DNA of 64,000 nt from Lepidodermella squamata (lineage: Eukaryota > Gastrotricha). Location: the NCBI GenBank assembly GCA_047495785.1, contig JBLDXI010000004.1:1116001-1180000 (forward strand), in the 5' to 3' direction. The first letter of the stretch is position 1. Each line of letters opens with the position of its first letter. The notes beneath the pieces were generated by a model that was not told the DNA's origin, did no database searches, and saw only the letters and a program-made list of their open reading frames with translations. Shown one piece after another: positions 45,223 to 56,566 of the stretch. A program made the position numbers and the translations under genes.

Positions 45223-46903
45223 ATGTTTTTTCGCATCTGCCTAACGCTTATTGTATTAAACGGCCCGTTGTTCACATATGCGAAATGGTTCCGTTGCTTC
45301 TCAGTTTTTGATAACGAATTCAAGGGCTGCCAGAATAACACTTCTTGCGGGCAATACGCGTACAAGGTTACTCTAGGCATTTATTTTGTTCAACCCAGAC
45401 TATCAACATCTTCTGTTTTTCTAGTCAGACATCACTTTCCCTGAATCGGCCGATTGCGAAAAAGGGGTGGGTTGGAAAACATTTTTCCCGAATTTTCTCA
45501 ATTTCTTCATTGTGAAGAGAGCTCGGCTTTGCTACAACTATGTGGAAGTCAGCTATAGGTGCATTCGGGGCCGATTGCAATGCAACAGAGTCAACGAGAG
45601 CCAGGTTCTGCTTTTCTGAACTCATTTCAATTTACTTCTTTATTTTCAATCGACTCGCAGGCTGGATTTTACGATCGAAATGAAAAATTTAGCGACAATT
45701 GGGCAGAGTGTATGAATGCCGCAGAACGCTTACCCGTGAGTTTTATTTGAAAATAAAATGAATTAAAATTACAATTACCTTTCGTTTTTTCAGTTGCAGC
45801 CATCTGAACGCTGCTTCTCAGGCGGCAATTTCGTTGCATGTTTCCCTTTCTCCCTCGGCTGTCCACTAAATTTGGTGATTTTGCAACGTACGTGTATTTT
45901 TACAGCAATTAATTCGATTATCAATTTTCAAGGAATTTGACTTTGATTCACCTTTATACGACAATCTGGCCTTGTGTTTGAGGGGTGTAGGTAAGGTTCA
46001 GGCTTTGCTGTGATAATCAGAAAATAAGAAATTGATTTTTTCAGCGCCTCCCTCTGTTATCGATGACCAGAAGCCGCACGTTCGATGCATGAACCGCAAC
46101 ACTGAAGCTTTTGTAGCTTGCCGGCGCAAAAATACAGGCTGCTCACCGGATGTTCAGATGTTCGCGCTACAACCTTTTGCCAACAAAAACATGTGCCTGA
46201 ACGGGGTGAGTACGACCCATTCCAATAGTTTAAACATTAAATTGCAACATTGCTGAGATTATACTTTGATTTTCTCGCTTTTCAGGATGCTGTGTTGTGC
46301 AACACTCCCACCGGCGTTAAATGCCGTCCCTTCTGCCTGAGAGAAACGCAACTAGTTTAGTTTCAAATCGCTGTTTTTCGACTTATTCATGCCACGTCCC
46401 CGATAGGTAACCGTTTATTCAAAATCGAAAGACTTCGCGACTAATTATGCACAATGTTTCCGAAGCCGACCCAATGTGAGCGAATTTGTTTCCTTCCCGT
46501 CCTCTAAATAAAATCATTTTTATAGCCTGGGACAATTTACACTGTTATGCTTGGGAATGCTGAAATTTTCACGCAAGATGACGCGAAACGAGCCTGTTCA
46601 AACTTCACAAACTCTCGGTTAGCTTTAATCAAAACAGAAGCTCAACGGCAAGCTGTCTACGCCGCAATGACGAACGCCTCGATCACCACTGCTTACATCG
46701 GCTTGTCGAAGACCAAGGACCAGTGGCTGTGGGGTGACAGTTCAGCGTATGACAACATGCCACCCTGGGCGCCTGGCTACCCGTCCGAGGCGAAGATGAA
46801 CCGATGTGTTGGCCTGGCGAGTATCAGCGATGCAGCTGTTCAGTTGACTGATGGGTCTTGCGTTTTGCCTTCAGCAAATGCTTACATTTGTGAGACTCTG
46901 TGA
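45223..46903 (+). CDS. Array gene B: five-repeat (4-Cys) C-type lectin-domain protein, 10 exons
   Basis: Exons: 45223-45366, 45425-45466, 45518-45604, 45661-45735, 45794-45874, 45933-45990, 46045-46205, 46286-46354, 46407-46475 and 46526-46903, all in phase; 387 residues. The signal peptide is MFFRICLTLIVLNG. Repeats run from FRCFSVFDNEFKGC to DFATNYAQCFRS. The CTLD exon is close to that of A but has WGDSS in place of WDDGS. The exon 8 donor is A/GTTTAG, so reading into that intron hits a stop at once; unspliced RNA would give a protein without the CTLD. I place the start at 45223; a TTG two codons upstream is not credible as a start. Confidence 0.85.
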
Positions 46904-47115
46904 TGCGCTCCAATAGTACCATCAGGAACTGATTGACCGCAATTTCCTCCTCTGCTTATCTTTGACTGAAACCTGGAACTTCTATTCTCAAGCACTATTA
47001 CAACTGAAGAAGTTGAGCTAGATGATCTTGAAATATGTACCTGCGAGCATTTTCCGCCAATGCAATATCTTTTTCCCGCTCGTATATTTTTCATGTTCAT
47101 CATGTTTTAGGCTCA

Positions 47116-48868
47116 ATGAATCTTTTTATTCGCATTTGCCTGTTGCTCCTTGTCGCAGAGGCTCAGGTTTCGCGTTGCTTCTCCGTTTTTAATAACAAAT
47201 TTATCGGCTGTTCCAAGGACTGCGACCAGCACGAGTATCAGGTTAACGCCATCACTAATTGTTTCAACCTTAAATCAACACAATTTTCTAATTTTTAGTC
47301 CGACCTTTTGTACAGATCTCCCATAGATTGCCTTCAAGGGGTGCGTTTCAAATTAGTTTCATATGTTAGAAGGGTATCCGTGCCCCCGGAGACGGCCACC
47401 TCCCACGCCGCATACGGGCACAATTCCTTTCCTTCGGGTCCGCCTGCTGCTGCTGCCGCCAATTATTTCATATGTTTTCTTTTGGTTTGAAGTACGCTCG
47501 ACTATGTTACAACCATGCGGACTACAGCTATACGTGCATTCGGGGCCGATTGAACTGCAAGAAAACCAACAACGAGATCCAGGTTTGTTTTGAATTCAAT
47601 AAAATGCGACAAGCCTTCCTGACTTTGTTTTTCTCGTCATTTTCCCGATCGAATCTGCAGGCCGGAATCTTCGATTCGAAAGTTGCTAATGACGCTACTG
47701 TTTTCAGGCTGAATTGGGCTGACTGTCTTAATGCCAGAAAAATTGCGCCGGTAAGTTCATAATGATAAACCGTCCCAATCGTGTGCCTGAACCTTTCAAG
47801 CTCAGCCAAGAGTCATTTTCCGTCATCTCCATTAGAAATCAGAATCGAGATTACTCAATCCAAATCGTATCTTTCAATTTCAGTTGCAGCCTTTCAAGCG
47901 CTGCTTTTCGGGCGGCAATTTCGTTTCCTGTTATCCTACTTCTCTCGGCTGTCCGAAAAATTTGGTAATTTGACTGCGCTGAAAGTTTCCGCCATGACTG
48001 CTTTTCTTTCTATTTTTCCTAATTTCTAGGATGCTAACAACGAGCTACCTATCTACATCAATTTGGAATCTTGCTTGACCGGTGTAGGTGAACTTTTTTC
48101 TCATTTAACCTTTTTCTCTAATTTCTTTTTGTTTCGGCATGCTACTGTTTTGAAAAACGTCGATCTCTTAACCAGAGATGGTCCGGTTCCAAATAACCGC
48201 CGGTTCTAACCGGGTTGAACCCGGTTCTTCCGAACCGAAACCGCCCGGTTCCATTTTTTTCCAGCATCAAAAACCGCCGGTTCGCGTTTTGGCTATACAC
48301 AGCTGAACCAGCTAAAATTAGAGTTTTCCACCGTAGATATCCCAAGTTTTCACTGTATGTGTTGCACCTGCATGATTCAGTCGATTATCGGTTATTAATT
48401 ATGAATGATCGATCCCATCTCAAATAGTGGCACCCGCGGTTAACCGCCGGTTAAACCGAAAAAACCAGGTCACACCTCAAAAAGTCCGGAACCAAACCGA
48501 ACCGAACCGAACCGGACAGATAAAAATGGAACCGGAATATCTCTACTCTTAACACTAGCACTTTTAATTTTTCAACAGTTCCACAATCTGTAATCGATAG
48601 CCTAAAGCCGCATGTCCGCTGCAAGGATAGGAAGAATGGCGATTTTGTAGGTTGCCGCCTCAGGAGTGCAGGCTGCTCACCAGATGCAAAGATCTACGCA
48701 CCGCAGCCTTTTGTCAACAAGAAAATGTGTCCGAAAGGGGTGAGTGCTTTTAACGTGTAACAATAGATTTGTGTTGTTTGATTTCTTGATTTTTTATAAT
48801 GCTGTACTATGCAAAACCCCATCCGCCGAAACTTGCAATGCTTATTGTCGGAGCGAATTATTCATAGT
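47116..48868 (+). pseudogene. Array gene C: lectin-family gene without its CTLD exon
   Basis: Exons 1-7 (47116-47241, 47299-47340, 47493-47582, 47661-47750, 47884-47964, 48030-48087, 48579-48739) are intact and in phase. They are very close to gene E even in the introns. The acceptor before exon 8 (48800-48868) has changed: where E has TTTCAG/AATGCTG, C has TTTATA/ATGCTG. After GCATCGGTCT at about 48920, in what should be exon 9, similarity to E stops. There is no CTLD before the D remnant begins. A truncated secreted four-repeat protein could still be made; I score it as a broken gene. A hAT element splits intron 6. Confidence 0.75.
48173..48545. mobile_element. 373 bp hAT element in intron 6 of gene C
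   Basis: The ends are CAGAGATGGTCCGGTTCC and the complement of TAGAGATATTCCGGTTCC. CTCTTAAC is repeated exactly at 48165-48172 and 48546-48553. Gene E has the uninterrupted site GACCTCTTAACACTAGCAC at 55371-55389. The interior is full of CCGGTT / AACCGG words in both directions. Confidence 0.95.
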
Positions 48869-48919
48869 TTGATTACAGGAAAATATTTAAAGCTTTCTCA
48901 CGCCGAGTTTTTCCTAGGC

Positions 48920-50460
48920 ATCGGTCTGTGTTCGTAAGTCTGTTCCTTCATTCTTTAACTCCATTGCTCGTTATTCTAAGAATATTTTCCGCTCTTATAT
49001 TTTTCGATTTAACATTTGTTAGGCTCGAAGAAATTGCTTATTTACATCAGCCCATGGCTCCTTGTCGCCGACGCTGAGGGTGACCAATCTGAGCTATTGT
49101 GGCATTGCTTCTCGATTTTCGACAACAATCACAGCGATTTTCATGACGGAAAAACTTGATCGTGTAAAAAAACATGAACCTTAATTCAGTCCGTAAAGTG
49201 GTATGCTGGAATGATCAACTGCATTATTTGGGTGAGTGCGAACTTATCATTTTTGCATATTGTTGCGAGTTTCTCTACTTTGTAGTACGCTCGACTTTGC
49301 TAGTACAACTGTGTGGAATGTTGAATTCAGCTTCAGGTGCACTCCCCACACAATGCTGGGCAACGAAACCGAAGAAAGCGTCTTGGTTTTCTCAACTTTC
49401 CTCAGCATCATATCGACTCTCAGGCTGCATCTTTCGATCTTCGATGAATTCAACCGATTTTCGAGCAATTAGGCAGAATCCTTGCACGCCGCACAATTCT
49501 TGCCGGTGAGTTGCGAGTATTATACCCATGTTCGTATAAAGACCCCGACGAAAGGGCGTTTCAACTTAAAGGCTCATTGGGAGTATTTCACAGCCTACTT
49601 AAAACTTAAAATCTTTTATTTCGTCCCCGTTAGTAACGCACATAGTTGGATTGAAATGGCCTTTGTTCGTCCTTTTCATTAAAGATCAACCATAGGTAAA
49701 GGTGTATGAAATTTAGCATTATCAGTTTATTTCTTGTTTATAAATAAGGTTTATAAATAAACTGACACCATATATTCACCAAAAAACCAGTGCTCCGAGT
49801 ACGGGGGGAAGGGGGGTAAACAAACCCCCTTGGCGTTCGAAAATTTCTGAAAAACGTAAGGGTCCCCCCTGTTTTGCTAATTTTGGGCTCAAAATGGCTC
49901 TATTTACACCCTCAGAGCTGGACCTAGTCGGATCACTGCAAAAAACTGGTTATCAAATAGGCAAAGGTTTATTTAAATTCTAAATCGGAAGACTTCGCAA
50001 AGAACTACGCTCGACGTCAACAAAGCCTACCCACTGTGAGCGAATTTGTATCTTTCCTTGCATCCTTTTACATTTCGTTTCTTTAGCCTGGACCAACCTA
50101 AACTGTTATGCGAGGGAAATCTGAATTATTCCCGCGAGTTGAGGCAAGATTCCAACAAGACAAAGCCGTGATCGAAACCGAAGCTGAGCGACAAGCTGCC
50201 TACGCCGCGATGACAAGCGCTCGATCACCACCGCTTACATCGGCTTGTCGGAAACTAACGACCAGTGGTTGTGGGGTGACGGTACGAGGTACGGCCTACA
50301 ACAACATGCCTCCCTGGGCGCCTGGCTACCCGTCCGAGGCTAAGATGAACCGATGTGTTGGCCTGGCGAGCATTCTCGATGCAGCTGTTCAGTTGACGGA
50401 TGGATCTTGCGATTCGCCTTCCGCCAGCGCTTATATCTGTGAGACATGTGATGCGCTCAA
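48920..50460 (+). pseudogene. Array remnant D: lectin-family pseudogene
   Basis: Recognisable pieces in order: a leader and WHCFSIFDNNHSDF (49020-49160, then stop); RSTLLVQLC (about 49290); a repeat half AGCIF-like (49420-49505); EDFAKNYARR (49985-50035); and the CTLD (50090-50457). The CTLD has a one-base loss near 50219, compensating extra bases near 50285, and a two-base loss at the end that removes the usual stop (CATGTGATG against CTCTGTGATG in A). Several repeats are missing. A 151 bp MITE and other unmatched sequence lie between the pieces. Confidence 0.8.
49788..49938. mobile_element. 151 bp hAT MITE with perfect 8-bp target duplication
   Basis: The ends CAGTGCTCCGAGTACGG and CCTAGTCGGATCACTG are imperfect inverted repeats. 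CAAAAAAC is repeated exactly at 49780-49787 and 49939-49946. It contains GGGGGGTAAACAAACCCCC and the core AAGGGTCCCCCCTG. A related solo end lies at 22846-22878 and a related full unit at about 58735-58920. Confidence 0.9.
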
Positions 50461-50894
50461 TTGTTTTTGTCAGCAATTGAGGTTTTTACCTCAATTTCAT
50501 CTTCTTTCTCTATTCTCTATGCAACTTCTTTCCTCAAAACCAATCACAGCCTAATCGATTTAAGTGAATTCAGCTCAGGCATTATGCTTCCGGATTGCAG
50601 GATCAAAGGTCAGCCTCAGAAAAAAATAGCAGCTGCGACGCGGCCATGCTTTTGATTTTTTTGCCAGACCGTGATTTCTTCGCTCCGTCATTTCGTCATT
50701 TCGTCGTTCCGTGATATTTATCCTGCGAGGATTTAATACCATTCAGAAATAGTAAGAAATAATAAAATAATCAAGCCATCGAAACACCATCGATGCACTG
50801 CGGTTGCAAAAAGTCACCAAATTACTCCATAATCATATAATAGCATATGATATATTTCATCATTTTACAAATAATCAGATTATGCTCTTTACAA

Positions 50895-53016
50895 ATGCCA
50901 TTTACTTATACTGAACCAGTAGACAAAGAAGAGTTGGCCAAAACGATCAGTCGATCTCGCCCTAAATCAGATTCGGTCGCCGAGCTGAAACCGCGAAGTG
51001 TAATAGCGAGAGCCGAAAAAGGGCAACTCATTCATCTCCAGCAGATGCCAGAGTCATACCTGGGTGCTGTGATGAATGGCGCTGTTGTCACTAAGGCTAC
51101 TTTGAAAATGGATTATCAAGGGATCGGAAGTGTTGAAGTTTCCTGGCCGCGCAAAGCAGAACCTTCGCCGGAGTCTAAAGCTCTCGAGTAAAATTATTTA
51201 GCTTAAATTTCCAATGCGATAAAAAATACTGCATGTGCTTTATCATCGAAGATTGATCAGAAAAGGCCTGCGGCATAATCTGGGTGCTCGGCAAACCTAT
51301 AGCATGCGGGTAGACTTAGGTTTACCTGATGTCAAGCGAGAGGTTTTTTACGAAATTCGAAAAAGGATTGGAAACATTCTACCAATTCACTCGGTTGAAG
51401 GTGATGTTTTTAGCGCTCGTAAAAACGCCAGAAAAATAATATTTTGAAAATATATTAAAAACGAAATTTTAAAATAGTATTTATAAAAATATTTAATTAT
51501 TTGTGAAATTTCATTAATTTAAAATTTAAATATTTAAATATATTTTAGATTTAAATACTTAAATAATATTTTATTATTTTATTTATATATTTGAAATATA
51601 TTTGAAATATTTGAATTCTAGATGACGGCGCCTGGAGGTCGCTATCGGATCTAGCTAATGCATGGATTCGAGACAAGATTATGTCATCTTCCTCCGTCAA
51701 TGACATTCGTCTTCAGATAGATGGCTCTGCCAACCGTACTAATCAAATACCTGGCAACGTTATCGCGAACCTTTGTAGTGTTGCAACTAAAAAAACTATC
51801 GGTTTGAGCGGCGAGCATATAATGGCGGCTTTTCGCGGGAAAGAAACCAGCGAAAATCTGGAAACATACATGGCTCCTTTCTTCAAAGATTTGTGTTCAA
51901 CCATTAATAACGGAATAATTGTTGAAAATGCTATGTATTCATTCCGCCTCATCGCAATATGTGACTACGCGCTTATGACGAAGCTCTTCGCCTGCGGTCA
52001 CCCCAACACCGACTACAGGTGCGTTGATTGCGAGTTTTTCGAATCATCTGTTACGAAGCCACCTCTTCGAACTTCGAGACACGCTTCTTCAACGCAAACT
52101 GCACATCTCTATCAAACTCGACTACGGCGGCAAAACAGCTTTTCGTCGAAAAAACGGTTATTCAAGAAAAGAAAATTTAATCTGTTTAAAAATCAGTGGA
52201 AAGGAACGAAAGGCTGGTCGAAAACCTTCTCGCCATTGATAAGACTGTCAAGAAGAAAATTAGTAATAATTCCAGACGTTTTTCATATGCAAGTTAATGT
52301 ACCTAAGCTTCTCTTTCGTGCCGTAATTTTAACCCACTAAATTAATGATTTTTGCAACTGTTTGATTTCAGGTTTTCCGATTTTACCACTTGGCAAATTT
52401 GAAATGCAGCGCTTTGAAATTAGCCGTTTTTCTGGAGAGCGCCGATCTGCGGAAACGAAAACGAATACAGGTGGTTTTTGACAAGTGGTGTTCCTCAGTC
52501 ACTCCTGCCATAAAAAATTCGAATCACTACGGCTTGGCTAAGGCAATTTATTGAAAAATTTACTTCTCGGCATTAGTTACCACATTGCTTTAGGTCTTCA
52601 AACAGTTTGCTGGGAATCTCGCGAAAACATCTTTGAAAACTGGCTTTTTCATTCCGGAAGAAATAGCTTTAACCCCTGCTTCCGAGCACCGCCTCACCTT
52701 GCTGAAAAAACTGATCCTAATGTCGCAGGTCGTATTCGATGACGTCAGAGCACGGTCAAAGGATAAAACAGTCAAAATAATGATCAACAAATACCCTGAG
52801 ATGTGGAAAGAAGCTGTAGGAAAGGTGACTTCATACGCACATATGCTCAGCGATCATGTTTACGAGCACCTGGACGAATTCGACCTACATGCTTTATCTG
52901 CTGAGAACGCTGAGCTGGAATTGAAGAAAGTATTGAAATTCGCTTTGAAATCGTCAACGAATGCAAGACCTTTGGAGAATGAAAACCGCCTTTTTTATGC
53001 GAAAATGGCTGATTAA
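50895..53016 (+). CDS. Candidate spliced transposase of the 3.3 kb element
   Basis: Likely coding blocks: 50895-51187 (MPFTYTEPVDKEELAKTISR, then a GTAAAA donor), about 51235-51447 (RQTYSMRVDLGLPDVKREVF), about 51663-52290, 52372 to about 52540 (VFRFYHLANLKCSALKLAVF) and 52594-53016 (VFKQFAGNLAKTSLKTGFFI to the stop). The third block has IGLSGEHIMAAFRGKET and LIAICDYALMTKLFACGHPN followed by YRCVDCE, a possible Cys/His metal site. The last block is helical and charged. The order loosely recalls large animal cut-and-paste transposases with a C-x-x-C segment after an aspartate, but I recognise no named family. Joints between the first three blocks are not settled. A role as transposase is inferred from its place between the inverted repeats. 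Confidence 0.5.
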
Positions 53017-53138
53017 TTTGATTATACGGTTGAATGTTTTACAAAATTTGAGCAAGACATTACACCTTTATTTGGCTTCGACATCGGAGTGCTTCAATTA
53101 CTTCTATTTGATCACAAATTTGAAAATAAAAATTGAGT

Positions 53139-53702
53139 TCAAGCATCTTTCTCGATCACTCGCCATTTGCTCGGATTAAGGCTGGTGTCCCAGACCATTT
53201 CGTAGTCATCCTTAGAAAAGTCGAATTTGAAGAAGCCTTTCTTTATGTCAGCGTCCAGCTCAGCTATCTTTCGCAAAATCGGGGTTTGTTTTTTGCCCAC
53301 CATTCGCTCGAACGCCCCGTTTGCGTCTTCGGGATTTTCCACCATCCACGCGTCCCACGCAGACTTGGGAGCGGTGGATGATTTGCCGATTAGTGCAAAC
53401 GCTGCATGCATATGTCGCAATCGATTTTCCATTTCAAAGGACCATTTCGAGTAACCCCCTGAATAAAAAAATCATTATCGTTGACTGCTTTAAAAATTAA
53501 AAAAATGAGTACCTCGATAGCTATTGACTGCGAGTAAAACGTTTCGCAGTTTCACTCGGCGTTCGGCTGGGAGTTGCGGAGAAATGACCGTTTGCGACAA
53601 CTCAGTCATGAGTTGCTCGTCGGTCATCGCGGCAGCCGCCCCGGCATCAACTTTACGCTTCTTACCGGGGTGACTGGGACCGGGTGCGCTATTCGAAGCC
53701 AT
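53139..53702 (-). CDS. Second gene of the 3.3 kb element, two exons, function unknown
   Basis: Starts at ATG 53702 (MASNSAPGPSHPGKKRKVD). Exon 1 ends at about 53514 with SYR; a 54 bp intron with a GTACTC donor and TTATTCAG acceptor follows. Exon 2 continues GGYSKWSFEMENRLRHMHAA and ends WRVIEKDA at 53139. About 170 residues. The N-terminus is rich in Pro, Lys and Ala with a likely nuclear-import motif (KKRKVD). The rest is helical and acidic and includes SAWDAWMVENPEDANGAFER. No catalytic motif was found. It lies tail to tail with the presumed transposase; an accessory DNA-binding role is a guess. Confidence 0.6.
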
Positions 53703-53957
53703 GGATAGGAACAGAAAAATCGGAAAAATCAAAATAATATTTTTGCCGGAAACGAAGAAACCACGAAGTGACGAAGCGACGAAAAATATGCACGCAGAGA
53801 TATACAAAAAACGCAATAACAATTTTTTTCGGGAGTTGACCTTTGATCCTGCAATACGGAAGCATAATGCCAAATTATCTCCCTGTAAACATTTGTCGCT
53901 ATATTTATCCGGCTGGTTTGTTTTTCATTTTCGATTTTCGTTATAATTTAGGCTGAT

Positions 53958-56233
53958 ATGAATCTGTTTATTCGCATCTGCCTGTGGCTACTTGTCGCAG
54001 ACGCTCAAATAATTATCGCAGAGTTGAACAGGTGGCGTTGCTTCTCAGTTTTTGATAACAAATTCACCGGTTGTGAAGTCAAATGCGACCAACACGAGTA
54101 TCAGGTTAACAACATGAATATTTATTGTTTCAACTCTAAATTAACGACATTTTCCAATTTTTAGTCCGACATTTCGTTCAATACTCTTCCATCTTGCCGT
54201 GACGGGGTGTGTTTGAAATTACTTTATCTATAGCGGCGGAAGAGTGTTTTACGGACGGAACGTGTATGTGTGACTAGCGCTCAGTCTGTTGCCCCCTGGT
54301 ATGAAAAAATGATGGGAGAAACCTACTTTGCTTACTGCATGGGCAGCGTCGAGAGTAGGATTTTTTCATGTAAGATTGATAAGAGGGTCCACCATTTCAA
54401 GGTCTAAGATAAAAACCGCTCGAAGACACTCACCTTACTCCACATTGTAGCGGGCAAAAATGTGGGGCTGGTTTCGATTTTCGACTCAATTTTAGCTTAA
54501 TTCGGCTTGGAGACTGCGAGCAAACCGTACTTAAGCGATTCTCCTGATATTTGGACCAGGAATAGTCTAGAATTTGTCATTTCTTGGCAGAAAGCCCCTT
54601 ATACCAGTATCAAACCCGGTCATCTTACAGCCCCGGCCAACCGCCCCGCCTTATTAGGACGCGGCACACTGCTGCCAATTCTTAGATTTGTTTGTATTTG
54701 CTTTGAAAGGCCGCTCGACTATGCTACAACCATGCGGATTACAGCTATACGTGCATTCGGGGCCCATTGAAATGCAACAAAACCAGCAACGAGATCGAGG
54801 TTCGTGCTGAAAGTCCAGACAATGCGTCCTGCCTTCCTCAGTTTTTTTATTTCATTTTTCCGATCGATTTTGCAGGCTGGACTCTTCAATGAACCAGCTG
54901 ATTTCAGGATCAATTGGGCAGACTGTCTCAATGCCACAAAAATTGCGCCTGTAAGTTTGAAATAATATATCGAGTCGATCGTGCGCCTCAACATTCTTTA
55001 GCCCAGCCAGCGAGTCATTTTTTTCGTTGGTTCCATTAAAAAAATAAAACTTGACATTAATGAAATCAGAATGGAGATTACTCAATCGAAATCGTGCCTT
55101 TTAAATTCAGTTGCAGCCATTTAAACGATGCTTTTCTGGCGGCAATTTTGTTTCCTGTTATCCTACGTCTCTCGGCTGTCCGAGAAATTTGGTAAGTTGA
55201 CGGTGCTGAAAGTTCCGTCACCACTGCTATTCTTTCTATTTTCTAGGATGTCAACAATGAACTACCCACCTACAACAATTTGCAATCTTGCTTGACCGGT
55301 GCAGGTGAGCATTTAACCTTTTTCTCTAATTTCTTTTTGTTTCGGCATGCTACTGTTTTGAAAAACGTCGACCTCTTAACACTAGCACTTTTAATGTTTC
55401 AACAGTTCCACAATCTGTAATTGATGGACTAAAGCCGCATGTCCGCTGCAAGGATAGGAAGAATGGCGATTTTGTAGGTTGCCGCCTCAAAAGCGCAGGC
55501 TGCAGCCCAGATGCAAAGATCTACGCACCGCAGCCGTTTGTCGACAAGAAAATGTGTCTGAAAGGGGTAAGTGCGCAGTAATTTTTCAGCAGCTTCTTAT
55601 TTTATTATTTCTTTCAGAATGCTGTGCTATGCAAAAGCCCATCCAGCGAAACTTGCAATGCCTTTTGCAGGAGACAAATATTTATAGTTTGGTTTCAAGT
55701 AATTATTTACCCTTTTTCACGCGAGTTTTCCACAGGCATCGGTCTATTCGAGGTCAGCAGACTTCGCGACTAACTATGCGCAATGTAAACGTAACCAAAC
55801 CACGGTGAGTGAATTTGCTACACCTCTTTTTATCAAATTCAATTCACTTAATCAGCCTGGGAAGAGCTACACTGCTGTGCGTGCAAATGCTGAACTATTC
55901 ACGCCAGGCGACGCAAGATCGGCTTGTTCGGAAAACACGAACTCGCGACTGGCTGTGATCGAAACCGAAGCAGACCGACAAGCTGTCTACGCCGCAATGA
56001 CGAACGCCTCGATCACCATCGCTTACATCGGCTTGTCGAAAACTAACGACCTGTGGCTGTTGGATGATGGTTCAGCTTATGACAACATGCCACCCTGGGC
56101 GCCGGGCTACCCGTCAGAGGTTAAGATGAACCGATGTGTTGGACTGGCGAGTATCAGTGATGCAGCTGTTCAGTTGACGGATGGATCTTGCGATTCGCCT
56201 TCAGCTAGCGCTTACATTTGTGAGACGCTGTGA
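53958..56233 (+). CDS. Array gene E: five-repeat (4-Cys) C-type lectin-domain protein, 10 exons
   Basis: Exons: 53958-54104, 54165-54206, 54710-54799, 54876-54950, 55111-55191, 55247-55304, 55406-55566, 55618-55686, 55736-55804 and 55856-56233, all in phase; 389 residues. The signal peptide is MNLFIRICLWLLVADAQ. Repeats include WRCFSVFDNKFTGC, RCFSGGNFVSCYPTSLGCP, KPHVRCKDRKNGDFVGC and DFATNYAQC. CTLD: RLAVIETEADRQAVYAAM, AYIGLSKT, WLLDDGS, MPPWAPGYPS, CVGLAS and YICETL. The exon 8 donor is A/GTTTGG. Intron 2 is enlarged to about 500 bp by unrelated sequence. This is the best preserved member next to the broken C and supplies the intact reference for it. Confidence 0.87.
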
Positions 56234-56329
56234 TAAACTGTATTTTTCTGCCAATTTCTCTATCTTAATTATTCGCATAATTCTCTAAATATCGCATATG
56301 ACCGAAAGTAAGGGTAAAATGTCGTTGGC

Positions 56330-56495
56330 CAGTGTGCGAAGTAGGATCCGGGAGCTGAGGTGTTTTCTACTTGTTTTCGAGGACCCAGCCGAATATACCA
56401 AAGGGTCCACCCTGTGGTTTTTTCAGTCTTCCTCTGTTTGGATTCCTGGAGCTGGGGTGTCGCGACACCCCAACACCCCTGTACTTCGCACCCTG
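56330..56495. mobile_element. 166 bp hAT MITE with perfect 8-bp target duplication
   Basis: The ends CAGTGTGCGAAGTAGG and TACTTCGCACCCTG are inverted copies. TCGTTGGC is repeated exactly at 56322-56329 and 56496-56503. It holds the core ACCAAAGGGTCCACCCTGTGG and a GGGGTGTCGCGACACCCC palindrome. Confidence 0.92.
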
Positions 56496-56566
56496 TCGTT
56501 GGCAGTATTTCTGCTCTGAAAATTTAATGTCAAGTCAAAATCGAATTTTTCTGGTGAACGTTCCCA

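Larger units (their letters stand above)
50578..53871. mobile_element. 3.3 kb terminal-inverted-repeat transposon with two convergent genes
   Basis: The left end GGCATTATGCTTCCGGATTG continues with GCAGGATCAAAGGTCA; the right end is the complement of GGCATTATGCTTCCGTATTG with the same continuation. The arms match for about 45 bp with few mismatches. Subterminal TTCGTC/CGTCATTTCG words occur at both ends. No clear target duplication is seen next to GGC. Inside, a + strand multi-exon gene (50895-53016) and a - strand two-exon gene (53702-53139) face each other. It separates pseudogene D from gene E. I cannot assign a superfamily. Confidence 0.8.
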
